From NCBI GenBank assembly GCA_001598975.1, contig BBXU01000444.1:1-52185 (forward strand): DNA of 52,185 bases, given 5' to 3'. Positions 10,275 through 22,202 of this stretch are shown here, piece by piece. Position numbers and translations under genes: made by a program. The stretch comes from Parachlorella kessleri. Lineage: Eukaryota; Chlorophyta; Trebouxiophyceae; Chlorellales; Chlorellaceae. How positions within the stretch are numbered: the first letter of the stretch is position 1; each line of letters opens with the position of its first letter. Under the pieces are notes generated by a model. It saw only the letters and a list, made by a program, of their open reading frames with translations. It was not told the DNA's origin and searched no databases.

Positions 10275-13172
10275 ATGGCGTCCCGTCTCAGCTGGAACTT
10301 CCAGAAGTGCGCGGCTCATGGATGGTACTTCGGCCTCCCTGAGATGGCAGTGTATACGGCCTTGGGGGGCAGGTTCATGAGCACCCAGCCCAGCACTCCT
10401 TCCTTCAAGGCTCAGACACGTGCACTGCTCAAAAAGGTCCACCCCGACCTGTTCCACGACAACCAAGAAGCCAGAGTGGGTCCCATCACTGGCCTTAGCG
10501 CTGCGGAATAGTTTGGTTTGTGTCTTTGCTGCGGTCACCTGCCACCCAAGCAGCGAGGGAAAGGCATTGCCACTTCGCGTGACATGGCTCTTGCATGCGT
10601 AGTCCAGGAGGCAAACGAGCGCAGCTTTAAGCTTCTCCAAGAGTACCTGGCAGCAGCTAAGACTGGTGGAGGCATCGGCCGCACAGCAGGGCTGCCGTAT
10701 CACTTCACCTTCTACATTCGAGAGCAGCTTGTAGAGCCTCAGGAAAAAGAAGATGGGGAGAGCAGTTGGGAAGCAAGCGAGCTTAGGAGGGTGGCGCTGA
10801 CCCTGCCGCCACCGGTGAGAGACACTCCAGAAGTGTGGCCAAGGGTGTGGGCTGTCTGATAGGAGTGCACCCATTTGATGTGATGGAACCTACCAACAAC
10901 AAAAAAACTATGCCGCCCTGCTTACTGCACAGTTCACTTGCCGTTGCCCGCTTCCCCATTACTAGAACCCGTCTGGTGGCTGTTGCCTTGCAGAGTAAGA
11001 CTGGGCCGGGCGACTCACTGTCCCCATCCACACGGAAGGCCTTTGCCCGCCTTCTGGAGGCGTGTGGCATCCCTGCGGAGCTGCCTCCTGAGGGGCATGA
11101 GCGCCACTACTCCAAAATCCTAAGCTTGAGAGAGTTCCTGCCTCAGGCGCGTGTCAACCAAGTTGTCTCCCTCTCTCTTGCCAAGCTGCCTGGGCAAGCC
11201 GCGCTGATGGACTGGGGCCAGCCCTGCCTAGCATGCAGAGATATTTGTGTCCATTGAGTGCAGCTTTTGCTCTACTGCGGGTATGGTGTGGTCTTTGGCC
11301 TGTTCCTGCTCGTTTTCCCTCTGCACATTGCACTCTTGAAGTCAGAGATTTGCGCTTCATGAGAGGCTGTCTAGGACTGCATGTCTGCGGTGTCAACCTA
11401 TGCCCTTGGCTGTGCAGGCAGCGGAGCAGGTGCACCAGGCAGCCACACAGCAGGCAGGGCCGAGGCAACAGCTGGGAGCCGTCCGCACTGCTTTGCGCCT
11501 TGGGCGGAACACGGTCCTGTCATTTGCTGAGCCCGCCTCTTCTGCGGGACCTGTGCAGCAGCTCGCCTTGGCGCAACAGGCATGGTGTCAACCAGGCAGG
11601 GCAGGGCAGGGACGGGGCTCCAGCTGGCACCTGGTCTGCAGTTGCAGGCTTTTATGCAGGCGCTGTGGAAAGTGAATGATTAAATTCTGCAGGGGGCCGG
11701 CAAGTCGAGTTACCTCAGGTATTCCACTGATGCGCTTGCAAACAGGGGGTGGAGTAGTGACCAGGGGTCGCTGACCCGCAGCAGGGGGATTGGCAACGGC
11801 GCTCCCAGCAGCCACTGCCAGGTGCGTCCTCATCCCACACACACACACTACCTCCCTGCAGTTGCTGGCTGTGCTGGACAGCCTTCCAGAGGTTGATGTC
11901 AGCGGGCTGAGAGTGACTGTGGGTGAGGCGTACGGGGTGGACGCACTGGGTACCATCTGGCTTCATGCGGGCGATTCCCTCCAGGCCTGGGCCAGGTGGG
12001 CAACAACTGAACGGCTTGCCTCGAGGCACTTGTGTCTCCAGTGTGCTGCTATGAAACCGATGCATGTTTGGTTGCTCAGCCCGGCAGTTGTCGACCGCTA
12101 GCTCGCTGGTCCCAGAGCCCACTTGGCTTTGGAGCTGCCGCGGAACCGCGGCTGCCAAGCATGCAACCAGTGTCAAACCAGAACTACTGCTGTCAATGCA
12201 CCACCTACCATCAGGTACCTGGAGAATGTGGACACAGCCTACTGCCATGAGCGCCAGGCGCTGCAAGCCCAAGTGCGCAAGCAGGAGGTGGCCCTCGCCC
12301 GCCTGCTCAGAGTCCCCTTGGTCTGCACCCACCCGCAAGTGTCCCTGGACCTGCCCTACCTAGACTTCCTGCAGCGGACCACAGCAGCAGCGGCTGACCG
12401 AGGGCCTATTGGGGAGGGGCGCTTCAATGACGTGCCTGTCATGGTACATCCAGACCCAGCGCAGGTGGGGCTGGGCACAGTGGGCATGTGCATGTGAGAG
12501 TAGCAGGGGTTGGGCGGCACGATCTGCACAGGCGGTATGTGGCTGTGAGTGTGCCCTGGTACACAGGGTGTCAGTCTGCTTCTTGATTGAGTGAGCAAGG
12601 GGCGGGTAAGCTGAGGGGTAGACCCCGCGCGCTCTAGTGTGCGCTGCAAGGAGTGCAGTGGCAATCCTGTAGCCCATGTACTGGGAGGGAGCTCCAGGCA
12701 GGAATCGAGCATTTGCTTGCCCACATTGCTGCAGAGCCTTGATGGGGAGGAGACAGACGAGGCACAGGGAACATCCGGGCATGCCAGCGAAAAGCGGGAC
12801 CCTTTGTCAGAGCCCAGCCTTGACGACGCAGCAGGGGTTGTACTAGTACCAGTGGCCATCTCCCCAGCTGACCTATATTCCGCCATGGCACGGCTTGGCC
12901 CAGCAGCACAGGCGGTGCTGCGGCGGACTAGAGAGGAGGAAAAAACGGCAGCGGCCCTGCGGACAGCAGTGGAGCGCAACCTGCGGCTGCGGCGGCTTAT
13001 ACGCGACCCTGGCCTGGCGCCAGAACGCTTCCGAGCCGCCTGCCTGCGGTTGATGCACCACAGCACCACCCTGCAGCCGCTGCTGGAGGGGCTGGCCGTG
13101 AGGGTGGCGGAGGTGAACGGGCTACCACCGGACCGCAGCTTTGTGGATGTTGCATGGGACTTTGAGCTCTGA
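10275..13172 (+). CDS. TCAIM-like protein (DUF4460/DUF4461), probably mitochondrial
   Basis: Homologue of the animal 'T-cell activation inhibitor, mitochondrial' protein, whose biochemical role is poorly known. Seven exons join in phase: 10275-10475, 10608-10814, 10994-11146, 11418-11579, 11862-11995, 12215-12464 and 12735-13172, giving about 514 residues against 496 in human. Exons 1-2 hold the J-domain-like DUF4460: RALLKKVHPDLFHD (with the HPD tripeptide), then NERSFKLLQEYL. The later parts, with LRVTVGEAYGVDALGTIWL and helical Arg/Leu-rich blocks, fit DUF4461. The start MASRLSWNFQK could be a targeting peptide but is short. Introns 3 and 4 appear to need a GC donor to keep phase, although intron 3 also has a GT solution (C before GTGTCA, acceptor at 11421). 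Its 3' end converges with the PRPP synthetase gene. Confidence 0.8.
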
Positions 13173-13889
13173 CCTTCCGGCGCTTGCATGGGCAGCAAGT
13201 GTGGTACTGAGAGCTGAACCCTGACTTCAAGCCTGGGTGCTACAAACAGAGCTTTATGTGCCACAACAGGGCAATAACATGGGGCAATACCAGCTTTAGT
13301 TCTCTTTCAGGCCGACCTAAAAAGTTTGTGTGCTCCCACCAGATGCCACATTATGCTGGCAACGCATACCTATCATTTGACAGGTCTCCTGAGCTCAAAC
13401 AAGCCGATACTCAAATCCTACTTGCAGCAGTGAATGCAAGGAGGGTGGCCGCCAGTGAAGCAAGATCCTTCAGGCTAACCAAAACATGCCCTGGCTGCCA
13501 AGTGATGCTACGCATCCCGAAAACCGCACGACACTGGCAGCCCCAAGGTGGGAGTGAAAAATGAAAGACAGTACGAAGGAAGCACAAGCATACAGTACAT
13601 CACCCAGCTGCGCAGCACCAGGCAGGCTATCTATATTCCATAAGGGACCCCGCCCGCCAACCAACATCCGTAACACAACCCACCCAACAGCTTCCCAGTC
13701 CATCCCTGCAATATCAATAGGAGATGTTGCAAGCAAGCCGGGCCCTATATGGGCGGTCACCCAGATCCTGTGGTTCTATAACCCTGCACTCTAATCCCGC
13801 CAACCTCAAAACCCCCTAGACAATCTGCAGTTTTGATGCTTGCAGGGTGAGCCAGACAATTCTGCCCCTAGCGGCTGCGGCACAGCCGC
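13173..13889. other. Convergent intergenic region, TCAIM-like / PRPP synthetase
   Basis: These 717 bp lie between two converging stop codons and should hold both 3' UTRs. Short open frames occur on both strands, but none shows a recognisable domain. No TGTAA signal was seen close to either stop. Confidence 0.45.
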
Positions 13890-16523
13890 TCACTCCCTGA
13901 TGGACTGCACCGAGGTGGCGTTGTAAACGCGCCAGATGGTTTCCCCCAGCAGGTTTGCCACTGAGAGCACCGTCAGCGCGGGGAACTGCAGCTCGGGTGC
14001 GACTGGGATGGTGTTGGTCACAATCACTTCCTGGAACACGCCACTGCACGCACCAGGCAGAATGGGCAGGGTTTACACTCGGCACACCGTCGCAGGAGCA
14101 AGTGCTTCCAGAAAACTTTGCACCCCTGAACCCTGAAATCAGCAATGCACGCCACACACAGCGAGGACTGGTGCAACGCCAGCGGCATGCAAACGCACCT
14201 AGCCCCAGCACACCGGCAAGACCGCTCCGGCAGGCCTCCACTCCGGTTAGCTCTCACATTCTTTGCCTTCCATCAAGCACGCACTGCCCTGCTGTGCCCT
14301 GCCACGCCCCGCTGTGCAAAATCCTCGCCAGCAGCCCCACCTGGAGAGGCGCTCCACCGCGGGCGGGCTGAACACGGCGTGGGTGGCGCAGGCGTACACC
14401 TCCCTGGCGCCCTCCGCGTGCAGCACCTTGGCGGCGTTCGTGATCGTGCCGGCGGTGTCGATCATATCATCTACCAGCACCGCCACCTTGCCCCGAACGT
14501 CTCCAATCAGGTTCATGACCTCGCTGACATTGTGAGCTGAGCGGCGCTTGTCTACGATGGCCAGGGGCGCGTCATTGAGCTTCTTGGCAAAGGCGCGGGC
14601 GCGTGCCACGCCGCCCACGTCGGGCGACACAACCACCAGGTCTCCGGTCGAAATGCGCTTGGACGCCAGGTAGTCGAGGATGACTGCAAAACCCAGAGGG
14701 GTCGGGGAGGGTGACGTTAAGCGCAAAAGAGTCCAAGCATGTGCGAGCAATGTGGCGTCAAAGCTAGCGCTGTTGTTGTTGTGAAAGCTTGGGGCCTAAC
14801 AATACTTGCCACCAAGAGCGAATGATCAAAGTGCAGCAGCAAGCAAAGGAGCTAGCCTAAGAAGGGCACACCTCAAGCACACACCTAGCATGGCGAGCTC
14901 TGCCAGAGCGAGCGCCCTCAGCCCACCATGCAGCCCCCCCCACGCCCTTTGCGGCAAAAAGAGAGCCAGGCGGCATACCCGAGTCGCCGTAAACATGGTC
15001 CACGGGGATGTCAAAATAGCCCACGCACTGCCCAGAGTGCAGGTCCACCGCCAGCACGCGGTCCGCGCCGGCCTCAGTCAGGATGTTGGCGGTCAGCTTG
15101 GCTGCAATTGACTCACGGCCCTGCAGCAACCGCCGACTTGGTAAGGTGCATGAGCTGCAAGCAGAACATAAGCTCTGCCACAACCCCAGTAGACTGTGCC
15201 CGTAGCAGACTAAGGCCTGCTGAGTTCCTTCAGTCGCTTTACATGGCACGCCAAGAACCTCAAACAAGGCCATGTTGTGTCAGCTGCGTAGACACCGTAT
15301 GCACCCTTGCAGGTACCCCGGACTACAATATGACGAGATGGACAAACTGAACGACACTGTACCCCCGTTCTCGCCACTCCCTTTCCTTGAACTTCCAAAG
15401 CTGCAGGGACTAAGCGTACTCGCTATTTAACAACTTGCCTGCGTCTTGCGGTCCGCCCGCGCATACCCAAAATAAGGCATGACTGCTGTGACTGAGCGTG
15501 CCGAGGCGCGGCGGCAGGCGTCGATCATGACCAACAGCTCCATGAGGTGGTCATTCACGGGCGGGCAGGTTGGCTGGATGAGGAACACGTCACAGCCACG
15601 GATAGACTCCATCACCTGGGGCAAAAGAGCCGGGCAGGCGCAAGTCATGCAAGCGTGGACGATGCAGAGAATAAGCAAGCAATGTCCGCGGGGCCACCCT
15701 CGACCATGCTCCCTAGTAAGAGCTGTGGAACAACAAATCCCACACCCTGGCGCACTCCCTGCCTAGGTAGCAATGCCAGGAAGTCGCCCCTTGCTCCATA
15801 ACAGCACTGGGATCTGCTTAAATCCATCCAGGTCCATCAGGCTCTGTGCACCGAGCGTACACTCCCTGCCACCCTCCGCCGCCAGCCCACACCTGCACGT
15901 AGATCTCGCCATCCGCAAACCGCTTAATCTTGACCTTGCCCAGGTCCATGCCCAGGTAGTGGGCCACCTCCTGGCTGAGACTGGGGTTGGACGTCCCAGA
16001 GAACACGCGCAGCCGGTTGGGAACCGGCGCGGCCGCTGAGCGTGGGAAGACCTGCGGCGCCCCTCGAACTGCTGCCTCCCAACTGCTGGAGTGCAGGACA
16101 GGCCGCTGGACGCCACTCAGGCTGTCTGCAGACCCGTTTGCGCTGCTGCCATTGGTGGAGTGCTCTGTGGCGGCACCCAACTGCGAATCTCGCAACGCCT
16201 GCGCGCACACCTGCTAACCGGAGTGTGGCAACTTTAAAAGTGCATTGACATCAGCTGTAATTGACATCGGTGTGCGTGAGCAGGCTCTGTGAGTACAGCA
16301 AGGCTGCTTGCACCGAGCTCAAATCTCGTCAACCCAGACAGCGAGCTCTCTTGGCTCACCGACCCACCGACCGACCAAGTTGCAGACTGCTCACCTGCTG
16401 CAGCTGCCTGGGTACTGGTTTGCCTCGTAATCGTGCTTGTGAGGTGTGCCCTGCGACGACAGCAGGAGCTGTCAGCCCACCCATGCGCCTGCTGGGCCGC
16501 TGGACAACGGGCCGACATCGCAT
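13890..16523 (-). CDS. Ribose-phosphate pyrophosphokinase (PRPP synthetase), probably plastid-targeted
   Basis: It makes 5-phosphoribosyl-1-pyrophosphate from ribose 5-phosphate and ATP for nucleotide, histidine and tryptophan synthesis. Six exons join perfectly in phase: 16523-16395, 16210-15893, 15615-15439, 15120-14979, 14683-14341 and 14043-13890, giving about 420 residues. Landmarks in order are [29 protein letters not shown], the [26 protein letters not shown]-site block (split by intron 3), LAVDLHSGQ with VDH (metal site), [11 protein letters not shown], and the PRPP-binding loop [12 protein letters not shown]. All catalytic motifs are intact. About 85 residues precede the core, rich in Arg, Pro, Ser and Ala and nearly free of acids at first, which suggests a transit peptide. 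An in-frame Met at 16615 is an alternative start. Intron 3 has a clear GC donor (CAG/GCAAGT). Confidence 0.93.
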
Positions 16524-17057
16524 AGATGGAAACCCGCAGTGCCAATCACCTTTGCAGGGTCTACTACTCTTCAAGCCGCAGGCTGCGTCTATGGAAAGCT
16601 GCATGTTACTGTGCATCTCCAGTCTGCCGCCAGTCGCAGGTTGGAGAGGAGAGCCGCCGCTACAAGAGGACCTGGAGGAGCATCGAAGATCGATGAGGCA
16701 TGGGATTGATAGACCCACGGCAGCTGCCAGTCTTTTACCTTCACGTTTATTTTCGCGCCTTTTCTTTCCGCGACTAAGGAACTAGCCAAGGTTTGTGACA
16801 GACTCAGAAGTGTTTGTGACAGACTCTCGAACGCCTCCCTTATGTGAAACTGCTTGATCAGCTCTCCTACCTTAATGCAGCGTTTGACATGACGTTCGTA
16901 CAGGAACGCGGGTGTCAAAACTAGCAACAGGGAGTTAAGTGAGGAGGTGTACAGGGTATCTGATAGTCTTACACCTTGGAAGGTCAGGGGAATCTGAGGA
17001 TCGCGGGTACAAGCCTGCCGCGGGCTTCACTAGCCGAGGGAGTAGGTGGACCGCAGC
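16524..17057. promoter_or_regulatory. Divergent promoter region, PRPP synthetase (-) / CHUP1-like (+)
   Basis: This 534 bp region separates two outward-facing genes. At 16750-16759 it contains TTTTCGCGCC, which fits the E2F-binding consensus and lies about 230 bp upstream of the PRPP synthetase start and 300 bp upstream of the CHUP1-like start. E2F control of nucleotide-synthesis genes is well known, so the site is plausible but unproven. A minus-strand frame here (16589-16927) shows no domain. Confidence 0.45.
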
Positions 17058-20000
17058 ATGAAGAAGTTCTTCAAGGGCATCACAGGAAAGGGCAAGGATG
17101 TGGATGCAGCCTTTGCCCCAGACCCTCAGCAGGGCCAGTATGCACAAGACTGGGGCGTGCAGTCTGAGCAGCTGGCGGCGGCGCCCCCAGCCTACCCTCA
17201 ACAGCAGCAAGGCTTCATGGTGACCAATGGCAGCATGAGACGGCCCAGGCGGCCCAGGGAGAGGCTAGACATGAATTATGCCGACTATGCTCCATTTGCG
17301 CCCCAGCCGTCGCAGCCGTCGCAGCCGCCGCCCGCGCAGCAGCCACCCTCTGTGACCCATGAAGCTCCGCTGGACAAGCAGTCGCAGCTAGAGATGGATC
17401 AGCAGCTGGCTAGGCAGCTAGCTGAGCAGGAGGTGCAGCAAGCCTTGGCGCCGCCATTTGCACCGCCGCCGCCCCCCACACCGCCGCTGCCCGAGATGCT
17501 GGGTCCTCCACAGCAGCAGCAGAGTGAGCAGGAAAACGAAGCAGACTACCAGGTAGGCTTGGTATGGCACGGCCACTTAAGCAGACGCAAGTGTTCGGGT
17601 AGCCACGTTGCCCCTAACCTCATGCAACTACGTTGGTGATGCTGCAGCTCGGCAGGCGGCATGACACTGCAGGACGTAGTGGTATAGTGGAGTGCTTCGC
17701 CAAGTTGTCTGTTGCCAGGCGGCGTAGGAAACTATGCCTCCCTGTATCCCGGCCTGTGTTTTGGCAGCACAGGCGCACACACTGCACCCCTTGGTTACTG
17801 CAGGCGGCCCTAGACAAGGCCATGCAGGAGTCGGTGGTACAGGGTGACTATGACAACATCCTGCGCGATGTGAAGCTGTGGGTGCGGGACCTGGACGGTG
17901 CCTTGGGTGACCTGGGGGAGGCGCAGCGCGCAGCGCGCGACAGGCGTGCTGAGCTGGACAGGCAGATGAGCTCTGCGGACCCAGAGGATGAGGAGGGCTG
18001 GCGTCAGGTGGGGGAACAAGTGGGGAGGTTCGTGCCTCGGTTGGGTAGGACTCTTGTTCATTAATACCAGTTGGTGGGTTTCACGATGGCCTGGGGTTTC
18101 AATCACAAATAGTTGCTGTTGTAATGGCAAGGGCTGGAATGATGCCTGGGTTGGTAGATACTGCGCTGGTTGTGGCCAAGGTATCCTTGCCGGACATGTG
18201 CAGGGGCAATAGTAGAGGCCCTCCACCCTGGATGCACACCTGGATCGGTTCTCCAATAGTGCATGTGCCTGGCCAGGCATCTTACAGGTTCCATATGTGT
18301 GGGTCAGGAGTGAGCGTCAGGAGTGAGATTCCGGGGCCCGGGGGGTGTCTCTTGGGTGCAGATCATGTGGCTGTCGGAGCGGCATGCGGAGACGGAGGCC
18401 AAGCTGCAGGACCTGGGCTGGAGGCTCAAGCCCATTGACGACGCGGTTGACTCACTCAAGGCCCTGGATGACTACACACGCAGCGAGAAGGTGGGAGTGC
18501 TCGGCTGCTCTCCTGGGGCCCTGCTGGGCCCTCGGGGAGCGCTGAGTCAAGCTGCGAGCCTGTCAGTGGTGGACGGGGAGTCTGCTCTTGACAGGGAGCT
18601 GTGGCTTGTATAGACTCCAGCACAGCCCGGTTCAGTGCTACCTGACGGTGTGTTGTGCGACAGGGTCACAAGGGAGCCTCTCACGTGCAACATCCGAGCG
18701 CTTTGCTCCAAATCGTGGGCAGGCGGGCCCGCGGCGCAGCAGTCATGCCCCAGGCATGCAGACAGCCTTGGCTTCGTCGTGTGCTTGCTTGGTGCAGCCA
18801 CCGGTGCAGGAGGCGCGTGACGGCCTGGACCGCATCATAGCCAAGCTTCTGGAGGACCTCAACAACATGGGCTTGGCTTTCCACCACCCCACCAACCCCT
18901 TTGGGCTCCAGCCGGGGGAGGGGTCAAGCAAGGACCTAGAGGGCGATGTGAGTCATCGGGCAGTCAGGCAGGCAGTGAGCGGGGTCGGGCCACACGTGGG
19001 AGGGGTTGCGTGTTTGCCTGTCTGTGCAGCAGTTACTAGCCTAGTAACTGATGGAGTCATGTTGAAAAATAGTATGTGAGGTGTTGTATAAGCAAGTCTC
19101 CACGTGGCTTGGTCTGCACTGTTCTTTGGCTGCATGCTGTACCCGTTGGTGTGGTAGGTGTCGTTTGCAAGCCAGGATGGCAGCTGAGGCTTCAGTTTTT
19201 TGCTGCGGCGCTCTCGCACACACAGAAGCTTGGGCCAGCTTTGTGCGCCGGCCTCGGCCGAGGTAAGACACTGCAAATCCCTCTGCGCAATTGAAGTCTC
19301 CTGGGCACTGCAGGGCCAGTCAAGGGACCCACTCCGGGAGCTGGTCCATTCCCTCATCGAGGAAACCAAAAGGGGCAGCCAAGCGCGACCGCCAGCACCC
19401 AAGCCCAGCCCGCAGGCGCAGCCGGCTCCGCCAGCCACGCCTGTGGTGCAGCCGGCGCCAGAGACAGAGTGGGCTTCCTTCAGCGATCCAGAGCCTCAGC
19501 TGCAGCCAGTGGAGCTACTGCCAGAGCCGGAGCCGGTGCCGGAGCCTTCAGTGCCAGCTGAGGCGCCGGCGGTGCCAGAGCTGCCCCCCCTGCCAGCATC
19601 GCCACCGGCTGTGGTCCCGGCTGCCGCCAAGGACCGGCCCACAACTCCTGAGCCGAGAGCAGACCTGCCGCCGCGGGCCGCACCCAAGGTCTCGCCGCCA
19701 CGGTCTGAGACAGGCTCTGATCCGGGCAGCCTGGCAGAGCGTAGTGCGTTTGTGCGCAGGTTTTTGACCAGCACGAAACGGACGCCTGTTCCCAGGGAAA
19801 GGGTCTTCCGGCCACGCCGCTCTGGAGTCAAGCCACAGCCAGGGGACGCCATCAAGCGCCTGCCTCGGGTGGGTGGCGGCGGCACCATTAAAGGGGTGAT
19901 GTGCTTTAGAAGGGGCTGCTGTTGCTGCGAGCATTACTCCTGGTAATGAGAGTTGTGGCTGGCTGGTTTGGTCTTATGCAGTGGCTTGATGGTGTACAGC

Positions 20001-21606
20001 TGGCTGGCTTACTGATACTGACGCCACCACGCTGCCCATGACTACGAGCCCGCCGCCCAAGCTGCATGTTGAGCACCGCAGGTGGTGGCCCTGTACCATG
20101 AGCTGACCAAACCAGGCGTGGTGGCTGACTCCGTGGGCTGGCAGTCCACCAAACCCCAAGCCGCCAAGGGCACAAGCAGCAGCAGCAGTAGCCCCGGCCC
20201 CGTCAAGGGCACCACCACCTCCACGCCCCGCACGCAGCCCAGGCGACCTGCCCCAGCAGCCTCACCGTCTGTTCTCCGCGGTAAGCCGCCGCCGCCGCAG
20301 CAACAACAGCAGTCACCTCGGCAGCAGCAGGCGAAACAGCCGGCCTCTGGTGCAGCAGAGGCTGTTGCTGCAGCAGCGGGTGCCCCCATTTGCACCCTCA
20401 CCCCGTCGGAGCAGGCCCAGCTGGCGGCAGAGGTGGTGGCCCACAAGCCGGAGTCCTTGGAGGGCGTGGCGGAGTTTGTGGCTGACATGCGGGAGTGTGG
20501 AGCTGACGAGGCAGGCGGGGCGGGGTGGCCGGCGGACAAGTGGGCTGCGCTGCGGGATGCGGCGGATGTGCACGATGCGCTGCGCAGCATGGCGGCGGAG
20601 CTGGCCGACTGGAAGGTGGATGCGGCGGTGAGTGGGCGAGGGCGGGCTCGCATGGGGTTGGAGATGTTGGGGTGGGCTTGATGGGTCCAAGCTGCAGGCA
20701 TGGCTGCACGTATGATTTTGATTGTGCTGCTGCCAGTTGCTGCAGGGGCTGGCAGGGGCAATCGTTGCGGGTTGGCCATGCAGGCGAGCCTCACTTCTTA
20801 CATTATCCTCCCCTTCCAGAACTGCCCGTTGCGCAACGGTCCTTAAAATGGTGCCCCTCTGCAGGCGGGCACCATCGCAGAGTCCCACCGGCTGGCCTCC
20901 TTCATAGACCGGGCTACGCAGGAGGCGGGGCGGGTGACCTATGCCCACGAGCCCCTGCGGCAGCGCATGGCCAAGCAGGGCGTGCCCTGGGATGAGTCGC
21001 TGCTGGTGGACCTGCGCTGGGCCGCGCAGGCAGCGGCGGCGGAGCTCATGGCGCATGCCATCGATGAGGCGGCCCAGCAGGGCAAGTGAGTGACAGGCAT
21101 GGCTAGCTGCAGCCGGCGGGCGCCGCTGCTTGCGTCACTTATGGCTGGCTGGCCGGCTAGCAAGGTCAGCCAGGCAGTGCCGCCCCTGATACACTGCGCG
21201 CCGTGCCTTGGTGTGCGGTAATCGATGCATTCAATGCTTCCAGCGGTGTAGCTGGTGGGGCACCCCACGCATGCATATACCATCAACAGGTCCAGGGCCC
21301 GTGGAGCACATAGCCATGTGCTGGGAACAGGGATATGAGACCTTGGAAGCTTTGCCTGTGTGTAGCTGCATGTCAAAGCAGCACAGTCACTGGCTTTTCT
21401 GTTGCCCTTGCAGGTCAAAAAGGTGGCAAGCGCAGGCTGTCTTGCAGCCTTTGGGCCATGCATCCATGGGTGCCTTCAAGGTGCATCAGTTTTGTGGCGG
21501 GCTGAATGTCCGTGCCACCGCGCTCTTTGACCAGCTCTCTGAGCGAACAATTCACTTTGCACGCATGATCGACCACCACTTCATCCGGGATACCAAATGG
21601 GCTTGA
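17058..21606 (+). CDS. CHUP1-like protein (actin-linked chloroplast-positioning family C-terminal domain)
   Basis: Plants use CHUP1 to tether chloroplasts to actin; related IPGA1-type proteins act on the cytoskeleton. Eight exons join in phase: 17058-17552, 17804-18007, 18362-18490, 18798-18947, 19314-19868, 20082-20627, 20865-21085 and 21414-21606, giving about 830 residues. Residues 1-165 are Q/P-rich. Residues 165-330 form charged helices of coiled-coil type (KLWVRDLDGALGDL, RHAETEAKLQDLGW). A long proline- and glutamate-rich linker with PEPEPVPEP-like runs follows, to about residue 510. The C-terminal part matches the CHUP1 domain: VVALYHELTKPG, ESLEGVAEFVADMRE, WPADKWAALRDAA, PLRQRMAKQGVPWD, DLRWAAQAAAAELM and the signature FKVHQFCGGLN. 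The N-terminus begins MKKFFKGITGKGKD and has no obvious hydrophobic outer-envelope anchor, unlike land-plant CHUP1. Proline-rich runs could bind profilin, which is inference. Confidence 0.85.
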
Positions 21607-22202
21607 GCAGTTGTAGGACTGACAGCAGACAGTAGACCTGGTACCACACAGCGTGCGAGAGTGACGGTCCTGTGCAGGATTGCCAATGTTGTTTGTTGAT
21701 GGTGGCATAGCTAACAGGGTCGAAGTAGGGGTGAATGGCAATGACAGGGTTGTGTAGCTTGGGCGGCACCTGCCAGTGTGGCTGTCTGCCAGGCCTGCCA
21801 GGTCTCTGTCAATGCACTGCTGTACTGACTGAACAACTGTTATGGGGGATGTGTACACTGCCTCAGTATCGTATGTGAGTATACTATGCCGAGCAATCTT
21901 GACGCTTATTGATCACAATCTGTGGTTATTCCAAGCAGCCATATATGATACTTTGAGCTACAGGCCAGGTCATCGATGGTGCTTTAAAGGCCTTGAGGTC
22001 CACACCTGCTGCCATTAGTCAGAGCAGCTCCATATGTAACACCCCATGTAATAGAGATCCTCTGCACATCCAGAGGACCAGCAAAACAATGTCCGCTTGT
22101 GCGCTCACCCAACACGATTACATGTCAGCATGGACAACATAGTACACTTGGGCTAGCATCACTCACTGCCCTCGCTGCTTCCCAAATCACCTGCCTGGGC
22201 GC
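21607..22202. other. Convergent intergenic region, CHUP1-like / Nep1
   Basis: This 596 bp region lies between two converging stop codons. It is less GC-rich than the genes and shows no supported ORF. A minus-strand TGTAA signal at 22118-22122 probably serves the Nep1 gene. Confidence 0.5.
22118..22122 (-). other. Candidate TGTAA polyadenylation signal of the Nep1 gene
   Basis: On the minus strand this reads TGTAA, 81 bp beyond the Nep1 stop codon, a plausible distance for an algal polyadenylation signal. Confidence 0.4.

Noticed and set aside
12356..13264. 302-codon minus-strand open frame
   Set aside because: It is antisense to exons 6 and 7 of the TCAIM-like gene, has no domain pattern, and its openness follows from the codon bias of the GC-rich plus-strand exons.
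19480..19934. Overlapping minus-strand frames opposite the proline-rich CHUP1-like exon
   Set aside because: They are antisense to low-complexity coding sequence and show only Gly/Ala/Arg-rich composition.
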